Shown in pieces: positions 9,708 to 17,609 of a stretch of DNA of 64,000 nucleotides (within the stretch, counting starts at the first letter, position 1; the number at the start of each line of letters is the position of its first letter). The translations under genes and the position numbers were made by a program. The notes below the pieces were generated by a model. The model saw only the letters and a list, made by a program, of their open reading frames with translations. It was not told the DNA's origin and did not search any database. The DNA is from Poriferisodalis sp965231925 (lineage in GTDB: Bacteria; Actinomycetota; Acidimicrobiia; Acidimicrobiales; Poriferisodalaceae), in assembly GCA_965231925.1 (NCBI GenBank), contig OZ246894.1, positions 1,550,001 through 1,614,000 on the forward strand, given 5' to 3'.

Positions 9708-11282
9708 ATGACGAGATCGCTCTCGATTCCCACCGGCCAAGGCCAGATGGTCGAAATCAACCTGGACTCGGAGAACAACGCCCTGTTCGTCTTGGGCGCC
9801 AATGGGTCAGGCAAGTCAGCATTGCTGCATTGGCTCTATCAGCAGCATCAGCGTCGGCGATCTGACGGCACGTACGCGGTGCGGCGCATCAAGGCGCATC
9901 GCATGACAAGCCTGACGACTAACCGAGTGGACGTCACCGCGAGTTCGTATGCGACCCAGTTGGAGCATGCCGATGGAGACGATCGCTCCGCATGGGGCCG
10001 CTATGTTGACCGAGACGCCCCGGATCGCGCGCAGAGCATCGTCTACGAGCTGCAGCGAGCCGAAATCGGGCTATTGGCCCGCATCGGACGACAGGCCCGG
10101 AGTGCTCATGCGGGCAGGACCGGCTTTGCGGCGGTCGAGAAGACCGTTGACGAGAGCATCAGTCCGATCGAGATCATCAATGGTCTGTTCCAATCAGCGG
10201 GTCTGGAAGTCCAAATAGAGATTCCTGAGAGTGATCCGGACTCGCTCCTGGCGCGTCACCGCAAGTCGGACACTCCGTACGGAATCGAGCAACTCTCAGA
10301 CGGGGAGCGCAGCGCTCTTCTACTGGCTGCACAGATTCTGAGCGCACCCACCGGCACTCTGTTCTTGATCGACGAGCCTGAGCGTCACCTGCACCGTTCG
10401 ATTGCAGGCCCGCTCCTGTCAGGCATGTTCGCTGCGAGGCGAGATTGCGAGTTCGTCGTGGCAACCCACGAAATCTCGCTTCCGCACGACTGCCAGGACC
10501 CTTATGTCCTGCTGCTGCGTGGTTGGGATGCTCCAGAGAACGGCCCTCAAACCTGGGATGCCGACCTCATGGCACCCGATGCCGACATCGACGACGACAT
10601 CAAGCTCGACATCTGGGGCACCCGCCGACACCTCGTGTACGTCGAAGGAAAACCGCACAGCCTGGACAAGCGCGTCTACGAGGCGATATTCCCAGAGGCG
10701 ACCCTTGTTGCCCGCGACGGCTGGCAGCAGGTCGTCGCAGCCGTCAGAGCAGCCCACGCATCACGCGACCTGCACTGGCTGCAAGTGCACGGACTGATCG
10801 ACCGAGACCGCCACGAGGACGACGCGCTCGACGAAGGAGCACGTCAACTCGTCTGCAAGCTCGGGTGCTACGCGATCGAGTCGATCTACTACTGCGCCGA
10901 AGCGCAGCGCACGGTGGGCGTTGCTCCCGCAAAGGATGCGGGCGCAAGGATCGAGGACCGGCTCGCTGCGGCCCGAGAAGCGGTCCTAGCGGAAGCGCCC
11001 GCGCTCGAATCGATCGGATACGTGGACGCCGAGCGCCTGCGCCGCCACATCGAGTCCAAAGATGCCGATGCGATCATCGCGAACTACCCCATCGGCAAGA
11101 GCGACATCCCTCAACGAATCGCTACGAGCCTCGGATTCTCCGGCAGGAAGGCATACGAGCAAGCGGTCAGAATTGCGCTGCGCAGCGATGAGGCACTGAG
11201 AACGCACGTGGCGTCGATGTGCGCTGAGTTGGGCGACGCCCTTCGACAAGCTGATCAGGAGTCGCAGCCGGACGCAGCATGA
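9708..11282 (+). CDS. Fused ATPase-DUF4435 (PARIS AriA-AriB-like) protein
   Basis: A 524-residue two-domain protein encoded 17 bases after hsdR. The ATPase half has Walker A LGANGSGKSALL (residues 30-37), signature LSDGERSALL (196), Walker B LFLIDEPERH (Asp222-Glu223) and switch His254 (VATHEI). The second half, from about residue 305, matches the DUF4435/TOPRIM pattern: VYVEGKP with Glu313, then LIDRDRH with Asp365 and Asp367. Separate proteins of exactly these types, AriA (ATPase) and AriB (DUF4435 nuclease), form the PARIS system, which responds to phage anti-restriction proteins; single-chain forms exist. Its place at the end of an hsd operon fits a guard for type I restriction (inference). 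The ATG at 9708 is chosen because it begins at the ATPase fold; a longer in-frame start inside hsdR is unlikely. Confidence 0.8.
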   Translation: MTRSLSIPTGQGQMVEINLDSENNALFVLGANGSGKSALLHWLYQQHQRRRSDGTYAVRRIKAHRMTSLTTNRVDVTASSYATQLEHADGDDRSAWGRYVDRDAPDRAQSIVYELQRAEIGLLARIGRQARSAHAGRTGFAAVEKTVDESISPIEIINGLFQSAGLEVQIEIPESDPDSLLARHRKSDTPYGIEQLSDGERSALLLAAQILSAPTGTLFLIDEPERHLHRSIAGPLLSGMFAARRDCEFVVATHEISLPHDCQDPYVLLLRGWDAPENGPQTWDADLMAPDADIDDDIKLDIWGTRRHLVYVEGKPHSLDKRVYEAIFPEATLVARDGWQQVVAAVRAAHASRDLHWLQVHGLIDRDRHEDDALDEGARQLVCKLGCYAIESIYYCAEAQRTVGVAPAKDAGARIEDRLAAAREAVLAEAPALESIGYVDAERLRRHIESKDADAIIANYPIGKSDIPQRIATSLGFSGRKAYEQAVRIALRSDEALRTHVASMCAELGDALRQADQESQPDAA

Positions 11283-11349
11283 CGCGGATGCCCTGCGGCT
11301 CATAGGACGGGCTGATGTTCTCGTTCGATGATCCGGCACGGGTTCTCTT

Positions 11350-12171
11350 CTATTCCATGATGAGTATCTTGCGAGAGTCGGGATCGCTCGACAGCATGGG
11401 CCTCATCTGGTGTTCCAAGTTGCGTAGTTGTTTCATCTCATCCAAGCAGTATTTGATGCGGTGCACACGTTCCGCGGCTTCTGCTTGGTCGGGGCGGTCG
11501 CACAGTTGGAAATAGCTAAGGCACGCGGCCTCCTCGAGCGCCCCGTATCTGATGGCTAGTTCTCTTGCTACGAAGGTTGGCCCGACTCCTTGGCTCATAA
11601 GGGAATTTCGGTGTGTCGCACGCCATCCGTCTGAGGTCTGTTCAAGGTCTTCGATTGTCTCACGACGGAATCGTCGCTGGGACTTCCAGAATCCGTCCAG
11701 GTCGGGGGATTCGTCGTCCAGTCCGCTGATGTTGCGGACATACCTTCGAAATGTTTGAGGAATACTGCACAAAAGCCACACAAGCGAAGCCGAGCTCATC
11801 GCCGCCAACAGCGGTGTGAAGAACGACTCAGGTGAAAGCCTGCCGCTCAGACCTATATATGCGATTACGATCAGCGTAACGACCGTCGCGTGGCGCAGCT
11901 TAACGATGCTATATCGGGCTATTTCGCGGTCGCTATTGAGCATCTCGGTCGGAGAAATCGAGCGGCGCAATCTCTCCGAGAGGCCGAAACCGACGGCATA
12001 AACGATCGCGCCGACAGTAAGACCAGCCGCCAAGGAATTCGCGAGTGCTTCAGGAGCATGATGCCCCAAGTAGCACCCGTACCATCCCGCTGCGATAACG
12101 ACTGCCGTATTGACAGAGAAAATCTGGTGCAATCGCTGTTGGCGTGCTTGAGGGTAAGTAACAATCTGCAT
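11350..12171 (-). CDS. Hypothetical four-helix membrane protein
   Basis: A 273-residue protein of unrecognised family. Residues 15-140 hold about four hydrophobic helices (for example VNTAVVIAAGWYGCYLG, VVTLIVIAYIGLSG and LLAAMSSASLVWLLCSI). The C-terminal 130 residues are soluble and charged, with a helical stretch near residues 160-185 and a run (DQAEAAERVHRIKYCLDEMKQ) that could form a coiled coil. It is convergent with the ATPase-DUF4435 gene (67 bp apart) and is preceded, only five bases before the ATG, by one arm of a perfect 17-bp inverted repeat. The local sequence is more AT-rich than the liv or catabolic genes, fitting transferred DNA. The topology (membrane part plus cytoplasmic tail) suits a defence effector or sensor, but no function can be assigned. 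Confidence 0.6.
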   Translation of the reverse strand: MQIVTYPQARQQRLHQIFSVNTAVVIAAGWYGCYLGHHAPEALANSLAAGLTVGAIVYAVGFGLSERLRRSISPTEMLNSDREIARYSIVKLRHATVVTLIVIAYIGLSGRLSPESFFTPLLAAMSSASLVWLLCSIPQTFRRYVRNISGLDDESPDLDGFWKSQRRFRRETIEDLEQTSDGWRATHRNSLMSQGVGPTFVARELAIRYGALEEAACLSYFQLCDRPDQAEAAERVHRIKYCLDEMKQLRNLEHQMRPMLSSDPDSRKILIME

Positions 12172-12175
12172 TGCG

Positions 12176-12247
12176 AGAGATACTATCTGTCGTCTGGCTG
12201 CAACTCATGGACTGATAGCACCGGCACCGGCGACAGATAGTATCTCT
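12176..12247. promoter_or_regulatory. Perfect 17-bp inverted repeat, probable divergent promoter/operator
   Basis: The arms AGAGATACTATCTGTCG (12176-12192) and CGACAGATAGTATCTCT (12231-12247) match perfectly around a 38-bp centre. Read outward, each arm presents a TAGTAT (-10-like) hexamer shortly before an ATG: the membrane-protein start at 12171 on the minus strand and an ATG at 12254 on the plus strand. It could be a pair of identical divergent promoters, two operator sites for one repressor, or a transcript hairpin. Confidence 0.6.
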
Positions 12248-12402
12248 GGTGCCATGGACTATAGAGGTCGTCGGCCGTCCGGAGGCCGTCGAGACAGCAC
12301 TCAGCTAGCCGCATTGGACGATGCCAGCGAGCCGAGTGCGGCGGCGGTGTGCCGACACCCGTCCTCGGCCCGCTCAGCTTCCTCGGCACTGACTTCCGCT
12401 CC

Positions 12403-12615
12403 CTATGACTCCTGCCGCGGATTCTGTCTATCGAACGTCGAAGCATGTATCGGATTCCCAAGGACTGTGCCGCCGAGGGCGGGCTCCAGCCGGTATCCGC
12501 CTAGCTCGATACCTGCATCAGCGAGCTGCCTTGATGCTTGATTGCAGCGTTCAATGGCGGTCTCATCCACATTGGAATGAGTTCTTGTCAATTCCTTAAC
12601 GGACTTGTGCTTCAT
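12403..12615 (-). CDS. Small hypothetical protein
   Basis: A 70-residue ORF with an ordinary protein-like composition: helical N-terminal half (MKHKSVKELTRTHSN, then IERCNQASRQLADAG) and a Gly-rich segment (LGGYRLEPALGG). Its ATG overlaps the stop of the 35-residue ORF upstream by four bases (ATGA, 12612-12615), a typical coupled arrangement. The frame continues for about 33 sensible codons beyond the TAG (GAEVSAEEAERAEDG and onward) before another stop, so the present stop may be a late truncation. I do not recognise the family. It lies between the membrane protein and the recombinase relic, in the most decayed part of the island. Confidence 0.4.
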   Translation of the reverse strand: MKHKSVKELTRTHSNVDETAIERCNQASRQLADAGIELGGYRLEPALGGTVLGNPIHASTFDRQNPRQES

Positions 12616-12719
12616 GCCGCGTCCAGCATCTCTTCAATCGCCAAGAGGCTATTGTTCGCCCATTCGCGGGCACTGTCATGCGTAGTGAGAGGCACAGAGA
12701 CAATCGGCGCGTCTGCCAT
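12612..12719 (-). CDS. Tiny ORF coupled to the 70-residue ORF
   Basis: A 35-codon ORF (MADAPIVSVPLTTHDSAREW...) ending in an ATGA overlap with the next small ORF. The amino-acid mix is protein-like and the last third could form an amphipathic helix. No clear ribosome site lies directly before the ATG; a purine-rich GGGAGGCAGGG lies about 12-20 bases upstream. The frame is also open upstream of the ATG. It may be the tail of a broken gene rather than a complete one. Confidence 0.3.
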   Translation of the reverse strand: MADAPIVSVPLTTHDSAREWANNSLLAIEEMLDAA

Positions 12720-12905
12720 GATGCGATGCCCTGCCTCCCTCGCCTGCGGCCATCTCTGCAATCAAGCTAGCAAGGACTGACGGCCGTGCAGGATTGGACG
12801 CGCGCCTTTTCGACAATCGAGCGGGACTCGGCGGCGGCGCCGAAGATGCCGATGGACATGAGCGAGCGCTCGGCCATCCGTCGAGCTTTGTAGATCTCAG
12901 CTCGG

Positions 12906-13152
12906 GTGCCGCTGAGCCCTCAGGCGCTCAATGTGCTCACAGCAGCTCCCCGGTATCAGGACCTCTCGTTCCTGATGTTCCCTTTGCCGCTGCGACCCGG
13001 TCACCCGCTGCGCTGGCAGACCCTGCTGAAGCTGCTGCGCACCAACGGGATCGACTGCACTGTCCACGGTTTCCGCTCGGCGTTCAAGACGTGGGTCATC
13101 GAAACCACCTCAACGCCGTGGGCAATGGGCGAGGCAGCGCTCGAGGCGCTAG
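12906..13152 (+). pseudogene. Tyrosine recombinase (phage/island integrase) C-terminal remnant
   Basis: About 82 codons match the catalytic domain of P4-type integrases: VPLSPQALNVL, then LMFPLPL, GHPLRWQTLLKLLR, and the HxxR box in TVHGFRSAFKTWV, ending at WAMGEAALEALG. The N-terminal core-binding domain and first catalytic Arg are missing (a TAG lies four codons before the homology), and the frame runs out of homology before the nucleophilic Tyr, where it meets the 3' end of hipA at 13149. It is therefore a dead fragment, truncated at both ends. Its presence supports the idea that the 1.2-14.7 kb region arrived as an integrated element. Confidence 0.8.
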
Positions 13153-14399
13153 GACCTGCCAGTGCTGATGGTGAACGGGTTGAGGAACTGGCGTTCCCAC
13201 AGTTGCTCTCGTTCCGGGGTGGACAATTGCGCCAGATCGCATACTTCGCGCCACTCGCTGCGGATCACTTCTATGTGATGCCGGACGATGTCGGCAGCCT
13301 CGCCGCGGCTGAGGTGATAGCGGCCTGCGTGCTCGACGCACCCGCTGACCTGGCTGATGCGTTCTCCGTCCGGACCGTATGCCATTGCCTGGAAGGCTTC
13401 GCCGCCGCTTCGCAGCTGCGGGCAAATGTCGTACGCCGGCGTGAGCGACAGCACTTCGCCGTCCCAGAAGGCCGCGTGGTTCTTCGGATGGTCGTCGGTG
13501 TTGCTGACCAGCATGTTGAAAACGATGCGCGAGAAGAGCTCGCGAAGCGTCGCATCAGCCGAGACGAATCGAGCTCGGATCTGATCTGCGAAGTCGACAT
13601 AGGTCCCGTATCGGCCTGCAAGCCCATAGGCATCGTGCAAGTTCATCACAGTCTGCGCGGACACCATCAGGCGGCGCCCGCCTTGGGGGGTGCGGTCGAA
13701 TCGGTCCACGAGCAGCACGTCGCGGCCGGCCGCAGAGGTCGGTGTGACGGGCGCGGCGTCGATGTCCGCTCGACGCGCCAGTTCCATCGCGACGAATTCG
13801 GCCTTGACGACCGGGTAGCTGTCGGATGCGGAACTGAACTTCGCAATGACGCGGCGCGACCGGTCGACAAGCGTTGCTTTGGGGCGTGCGCCGCCCATCG
13901 AGGTGCCTCCCAGCAGCGCCCGTTCCAATGCCGGCGACAGAGGACGGCCTTCCTCGATGGCGGCTGCGGCCTCGGCCAGTTCGGCCACCGACGATTGCTC
14001 TGTGACTCTCGCGACGTACTCGGTAGGCGACTGCTGGAAGTCGAGTGCCCCGGCGCGATCAGAACCGGAGTTGAGCAGGTAGCCGAGTTCGGAGAGGTCC
14101 CGGTCTGCGAGTCGGTGTCGGTGCTCGATCACCCTGCGCCCCCACGCGTCCGGTGCACTGTCAGCAATGCAGCCCGGCAGCGTGCCTGATGCCGGCGGCG
14201 TTTCGCCGGGTTCCAGCGGCAGTTCGGGCAGGGACAGCGCGACGGCGTCGGGGTTGCCGAGGTAGCTGCGGCCGTAGGTGAACGTCGCCACCGGCCCCCG
14301 GTCGTCCAGGCGTCCCGCCACCACGGGTTCGCTGGCACCGGGGAGCCAGACCCACACGTACACCGTGGGGGGATTCGACAACGGCTCAGAACTGGTCAT
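13149..14399 (-). CDS. hipA: HipA-family Ser/Thr kinase toxin
   Basis: A 416-residue HipA-like kinase. It has the N-terminal barrel-like domain (YVWVWLPGASEPVVAGRL), the glycine-rich nucleotide loop TSMGGARPKATL, the catalytic segment NTDDHPKNHAAF, and the metal-site segment LTPAYDICPQ. HipA phosphorylates translation factors such as GltX in Escherichia coli and is held inactive by HipB. ATG at 14399 is chosen since homology starts there and it overlaps the hipB stop region by 14 bases; the longer open frame upstream is hipB read out of frame. All kinase motifs are intact, so the toxin should be active. Its stop abuts the recombinase relic. Confidence 0.88.
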   Translation of the reverse strand: MTSSEPLSNPPTVYVWVWLPGASEPVVAGRLDDRGPVATFTYGRSYLGNPDAVALSLPELPLEPGETPPASGTLPGCIADSAPDAWGRRVIEHRHRLADRDLSELGYLLNSGSDRAGALDFQQSPTEYVARVTEQSSVAELAEAAAAIEEGRPLSPALERALLGGTSMGGARPKATLVDRSRRVIAKFSSASDSYPVVKAEFVAMELARRADIDAAPVTPTSAAGRDVLLVDRFDRTPQGGRRLMVSAQTVMNLHDAYGLAGRYGTYVDFADQIRARFVSADATLRELFSRIVFNMLVSNTDDHPKNHAAFWDGEVLSLTPAYDICPQLRSGGEAFQAMAYGPDGERISQVSGCVEHAGRYHLSRGEAADIVRHHIEVIRSEWREVCDLAQLSTPEREQLWERQFLNPFTISTGRS

Positions 14400-14712
14400 C
14401 GACCTGACGCCTGCGAACTCGTTGGGGCAGGACCGCAAGTCGAGCTTCGACGAGTTCGGCTTCGCGGGCCACCGTCGTCGCGTCGTCGCTGAACAGCGGG
14501 ACACCGACCAGCGCGGCTGCCTCGAACACGGTGCCCAAAGCCACTGACGGATCGCCTCGCTCGACCTTGCGCACCGTCGTCTCGCTCGATCCGACCCGCT
14601 CCGCGAGTTCTGCAACGGTCCATCTGCGCTCTCGTCGGGCGAGCGAGATACGCCGTCCGAGCAGTCGAACTGCTTCGGAGGCAGCGCGGCTCAGTGGCTG
14701 GCCCGTTCTCAT
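14386..14712 (-). CDS. hipB: HipB-like XRE antitoxin/repressor
   Basis: A 108-residue protein with a helix-turn-helix of the Cro/CI type at about residues 20-75 (ISLARRERRWTVAELAERVG, then SETTVRKVERGDP). It overlaps hipA by 14 bases, the normal antitoxin-first order. The C-terminal 35 residues are charged and would contact HipA. It probably represses its own promoter through the palindromes at 14718-14745. A TATACT hexamer ends six bases before the ATG and no Shine-Dalgarno is present, so the message is probably leaderless, as is common in actinobacteria. Confidence 0.85.
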   Translation of the reverse strand: MRTGQPLSRAASEAVRLLGRRISLARRERRWTVAELAERVGSSETTVRKVERGDPSVALGTVFEAAALVGVPLFSDDATTVAREAELVEARLAVLPQRVRRRQVDDQF

Positions 14713-14717
14713 GGCAT

Positions 14718-14745
14718 CAGTATATTACTGTTTAGATGATCTAAA
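14718..14745. promoter_or_regulatory. hipBA promoter with two adjacent palindromes
   Basis: CAGTA-TAT-TACTG (14718-14730) is directly followed by TTTAGAT-G-ATCTAAA (14731-14745). The first overlaps the minus-strand -10-like TATACT (14719-14724). HipB family repressors bind such paired palindromes. The stretch is markedly AT-rich against its surroundings. Confidence 0.65.
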
Positions 14746-15071
14746 ACACATTATTCTGTAACAACAACTCATCCGCCGGTGTCTGGCGAAGTTTCACGAG
14801 CCTTCGCACGCATACTGTTGGTTGTGCCCTCGACGGGTGCTGGTGTGACTCGAGCCTTCGCTGGCCTCGTGCCTTGAAATCGATTTGTCTTCCTGTGTCG
14901 CGTCGGGGACTCATATGACGGTGAGCATGATGGTGGTTGCTGTTCGGCTGGTGTTTGACCCTCGCTGCTTCGGACGCTCGGCGACCAGCTCGCCCTTGGG
15001 GGAGGGCTTGAAACAAGCCGGGTCGAGATTCCACCAGCCCCTGTACAAGCGCCAGATGTTGCGAATCACGA
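14746..15071. other. Intergenic region, no gene seen
   Basis: About 330 bp between hipB and the liv operon. I see no convincing reading frame, tRNA or repeat here. The right end of defence island 1 should lie in this interval, but no attachment-site duplication could be recognised. Confidence 0.5.
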
Positions 15072-15089
15072 AACGGCCCGCTGGCCGTT
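15072..15089 (-). terminator. Stem-loop downstream of livF
   Basis: AACGGCC (15072-15078) and GGCCGTT (15083-15089) form a 7-bp stem with a 4-nt loop, 20 bases beyond the livF stop. On the minus strand only a short TTTCG follows, so it is a weak intrinsic terminator at best. Confidence 0.45.
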
Positions 15090-15109
15090 CGGATGCGGCC
15101 ATCGATGTG

Positions 15110-15904
15110 TCAGTCTTGCAACAGGTATGCCGAGTGCAGCACCTCAGGCTGGCGAATCAGTTCCTCCGCGCTGCCGTCGTAGCGGATGCGCCCGCCTTCG
15201 AGCACGTATGCCTTGGTGGCCATTGCCAGCGCGACCTGGGCGAACTGCTCGATCAGCAGCACGGCCACACCGCTGTCGGCCACTTCGGCAAGCACCGGCG
15301 TGAGCCGCTTCACGACGATGGGCGCCAAACCCAGCGAGAGCTCGTCGACAACGAGCACCTTGGGCCGCGACACCAGCGCCTGGGCCAGCACCACCATCTG
15401 CTGTTCGCCGCCCGACAGCAGCCGTCCGGCGTAGTCCCAGCGGCGTTCCAACTCGGGAAAGAGCGACTGCGCATACTCCACGCCATCGGCCGCGCTCTGG
15501 GCGTCGAGCGAGTAGGTGGCCACGCGCATGTTGTCGGCCACGGTCAGGTCGGTCAGCAGCCGGCGGCCCTCGGGCACCACCGACACGCCGGCGTGGCGGA
15601 CACGCTCCGGTCGCCAGCCGGTGATGTCGGTGCCGCCGACGGTGACCTGTCCCGAGCGCGTGCGGGCCAGGCCGGCGATGGCAGCAGCGAGGCTGGACTT
15701 GCCGGCCCCGTTCGGCCCCAGCAGTGTGGTGATCTCACCTGGAGGCACCTCGAGGGAAACATCGTGTACCACGGGTCGCCCGCCTCGATCCACGGTCAGG
15801 TCGCTCAGCACTAGGTTCGACACGACGGCCCCGCCCACCGAAGCAGTGGTCACGCTGCCGTCATCGGACCTGTCGTCGGAAGGCGTCTCGTCGGCCACGG
15901 TCAC
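15110..15904 (-). CDS. livF: Branched-chain amino acid type ABC transporter ATPase LivF
   Basis: A 264-residue ABC ATPase of the LivF type: Walker A GPNGAGKSS, the LivF-typical VVPEGRRLLTDLTV, signature LSGGEQQM, Walker B VLVVDELSLGLAP and H-loop region LLIEQF. It couples ATP hydrolysis to uptake through LivH-LivM. The GTG start at 15904 overlaps the livG stop (GTGA); a second in-frame GTG follows six bases later. The first 25 residues are acidic and variable (ADETPSDDRSDDGS), an N-terminal extension relative to the usual 235 residues. Last gene of a five-gene operon. Confidence 0.9.
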   Translation of the reverse strand: MTVADETPSDDRSDDGSVTTASVGGAVVSNLVLSDLTVDRGGRPVVHDVSLEVPPGEITTLLGPNGAGKSSLAAAIAGLARTRSGQVTVGGTDITGWRPERVRHAGVSVVPEGRRLLTDLTVADNMRVATYSLDAQSAADGVEYAQSLFPELERRWDYAGRLLSGGEQQMVVLAQALVSRPKVLVVDELSLGLAPIVVKRLTPVLAEVADSGVAVLLIEQFAQVALAMATKAYVLEGGRIRYDGSAEELIRQPEVLHSAYLLQD

Positions 15905-16617
15905 GCCTCCTCGTCGCCGACGTAGGCAGCGAGCACACGCTCGTCGTGCAGCACATCGGCAGTCGGGCCGACAGCCACGAGACGCCCGAAGTCGAGCACC
16001 GCTGTCCACTCGCAACACGCCTGCACCAGCGACATGTCGTGATCCACCAAGATCGCCGTCGCTCCCGTGCGCTCAGGCACCGAGCGAATGATCTGTGCCA
16101 GATGCTCGGTTTCCTCCTCGGGCAGCCCCGCAGCGGGCTCGTCAAAGAGCACAATCCGTGGTGCGCCCACGATGGCCCGAGCGACTTCGATGAAGCGCCG
16201 ATCACGCTGAGACAGCGTTCGGACCACCTTGTCACGAACGTCGCTCAGCCCGACGAATGAGAGCACGTCGTCGACAGCGTCTCGGCGTTCGGAGCGCGAG
16301 CCCTCGGCTGCGTGCTCGTGCACGGTGAGCACGTTCTCGTACACGGTGAGGCTCTCGATGGCCTGCACCGTCTGGAAGGTGCGACGCACGCCCCAGCGAG
16401 CCCGCGCGTAGTCGGGCATGTCCAACAGGTCGATGTCGTCGATGACGACGCGGCCCGACACCGGTGTCACGAAGCCCGACATCACGTTGAACAGCGTCGT
16501 CTTGCCGGCGCCGTTCGGGCCGATCAGCCCGCAGGTGCCGCCCGGGAACGTGAGCGTCACCTGATCCAGCGAGCGAACACCGCCGAACTGCACGCTGAGG
16601 TCGGTGATCTCGATCAC
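15901..16617 (-). CDS. livG: Branched-chain amino acid type ABC transporter ATPase LivG
   Basis: A 238-residue ABC ATPase starting MIEITDLSVQFGGVRSLDQV, with Walker A GPNGAGKTT, the LivG landmark VRRTFQ, signature-equivalent LSQRDRRFIEVARAI, Walker B IVLFDEPAAGLP and switch VDHDMSLV. The signature is LSQRD rather than the canonical LSGGQ, a deviation worth noting although the rest is conserved. It overlaps livM by four bases at its start and livF by four at its end. LivG and LivF form the heterodimeric motor of the importer. Confidence 0.9.
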   Translation of the reverse strand: MIEITDLSVQFGGVRSLDQVTLTFPGGTCGLIGPNGAGKTTLFNVMSGFVTPVSGRVVIDDIDLLDMPDYARARWGVRRTFQTVQAIESLTVYENVLTVHEHAAEGSRSERRDAVDDVLSFVGLSDVRDKVVRTLSQRDRRFIEVARAIVGAPRIVLFDEPAAGLPEEETEHLAQIIRSVPERTGATAILVDHDMSLVQACCEWTAVLDFGRLVAVGPTADVLHDERVLAAYVGDEEA

Positions 16618-17609
16618 TCGAGCAGACCCTTGCGCTCCATGGCCTTCGTCGTCTGGATCAGGTTGATCATGAGGCCGATCCCGAAGATGGTCAGCGCGAA
16701 GTCATTCCAGAAGTTGTGACCGATGACGTTCTGGGTCAGGAAAGGCAGCATGATCGTGGCGAAGAAGGCGGCCAGCACCGCACCCCACAGCGAACTGATG
16801 CCGCCCATGAGCACCACGGCAATCAAGAACAACGCAGCTTGCCGGTCGAACTGCGCAATGCTGGAGTTCGACTGCACATGAGCGCCGTACAAGCCGCCGG
16901 CCACGCCTGCCATGAAGGCGGCCAGGCCGAACGCCAGCAGCTTGTAGCGCGTGATGTTGATGCCCGACGCCAGCGCCGAAGGCTCGCTCTGGCTCACCGA
17001 TGCCCACGCCCGCCCCGGCTTGGAGGCCAGGAACGCCACGGCAATCATGAACATGACGAACGCAACGATCACGGCGTACCGGAAGAAGGCGACATCGCCG
17101 TCAGCCACGAATGGTCGCGGCATCGGCTCACGATCACCGATCGCGAACGCGACTCCTCGAAAACCCGGACCGCCGGTGGGGAGCTTGATGCGGTTCAGGG
17201 CGATCTCGATGCCAACTGCGAGCAGCAGTGTGACCAGCGCTAGGTAAAGCCCGCTGACTCGGAGTGCGGGCAAGCCGATGAGCAATCCGAAGATGGCAGC
17301 CACCAGTCCGCCGGCGATCAACAGCAGGGGGAACACCCCGGGGTAGGGGACGTCGGTGAGGTAGGCCAATCGGATCGTCACCCAGGCGCCGATGCCGTAG
17401 GGGGCAACCTGGCCCAGCGACACCAAGCCCACCCGGCCGTACAGCATCCCGACGCTGGCAGCCACGATGGCGTAGATCGCCATCTGGGTGAAGTTGAAGA
17501 TCCACGTTGCGTCGAGGACCGACGGCATGACGAACATGGCAAACAGGAACAGCGCAAAAACGAGGGTCGGTTGGAAGGCTCGGTGGGAGAGCGCCTGAGC
17601 GACCCTCAC
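16614..17609 (-). CDS. livM: Branched-chain amino acid type ABC transporter permease LivM
   Basis: A 331-residue permease with about nine to ten hydrophobic segments and the LivM landmarks GRVGLVSLGQVAPYGIGAW, SGLYLALVTLLLAVG and VVLMGGISSLWGAVLAA. The GTG start at 17609 overlaps the livH stop (GTGA). The open frame runs further upstream, but that part is livH read in another frame. With LivH it forms the membrane channel. The substrate class (branched-chain amino acids, amides, urea and others) cannot be fixed from the sequence. Confidence 0.9.
   Translation of the reverse strand: MRVAQALSHRAFQPTLVFALFLFAMFVMPSVLDATWIFNFTQMAIYAIVAASVGMLYGRVGLVSLGQVAPYGIGAWVTIRLAYLTDVPYPGVFPLLLIAGGLVAAIFGLLIGLPALRVSGLYLALVTLLLAVGIEIALNRIKLPTGGPGFRGVAFAIGDREPMPRPFVADGDVAFFRYAVIVAFVMFMIAVAFLASKPGRAWASVSQSEPSALASGINITRYKLLAFGLAAFMAGVAGGLYGAHVQSNSSIAQFDRQAALFLIAVVLMGGISSLWGAVLAAFFATIMLPFLTQNVIGHNFWNDFALTIFGIGLMINLIQTTKAMERKGLLE

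Noticed and set aside
12254..12541. Plus-strand ORF of 95 codons after the inverted-repeat promoter-like arm
   Set aside because: Composition is low-complexity (Ser/Ala/Arg) and it overlaps better small frames on the other strand; kept only as a possible transcript.
12906..14189. A 427-codon plus-strand protein
   Set aside because: Only the first 82 codons match an integrase; the rest is antisense to hipA.
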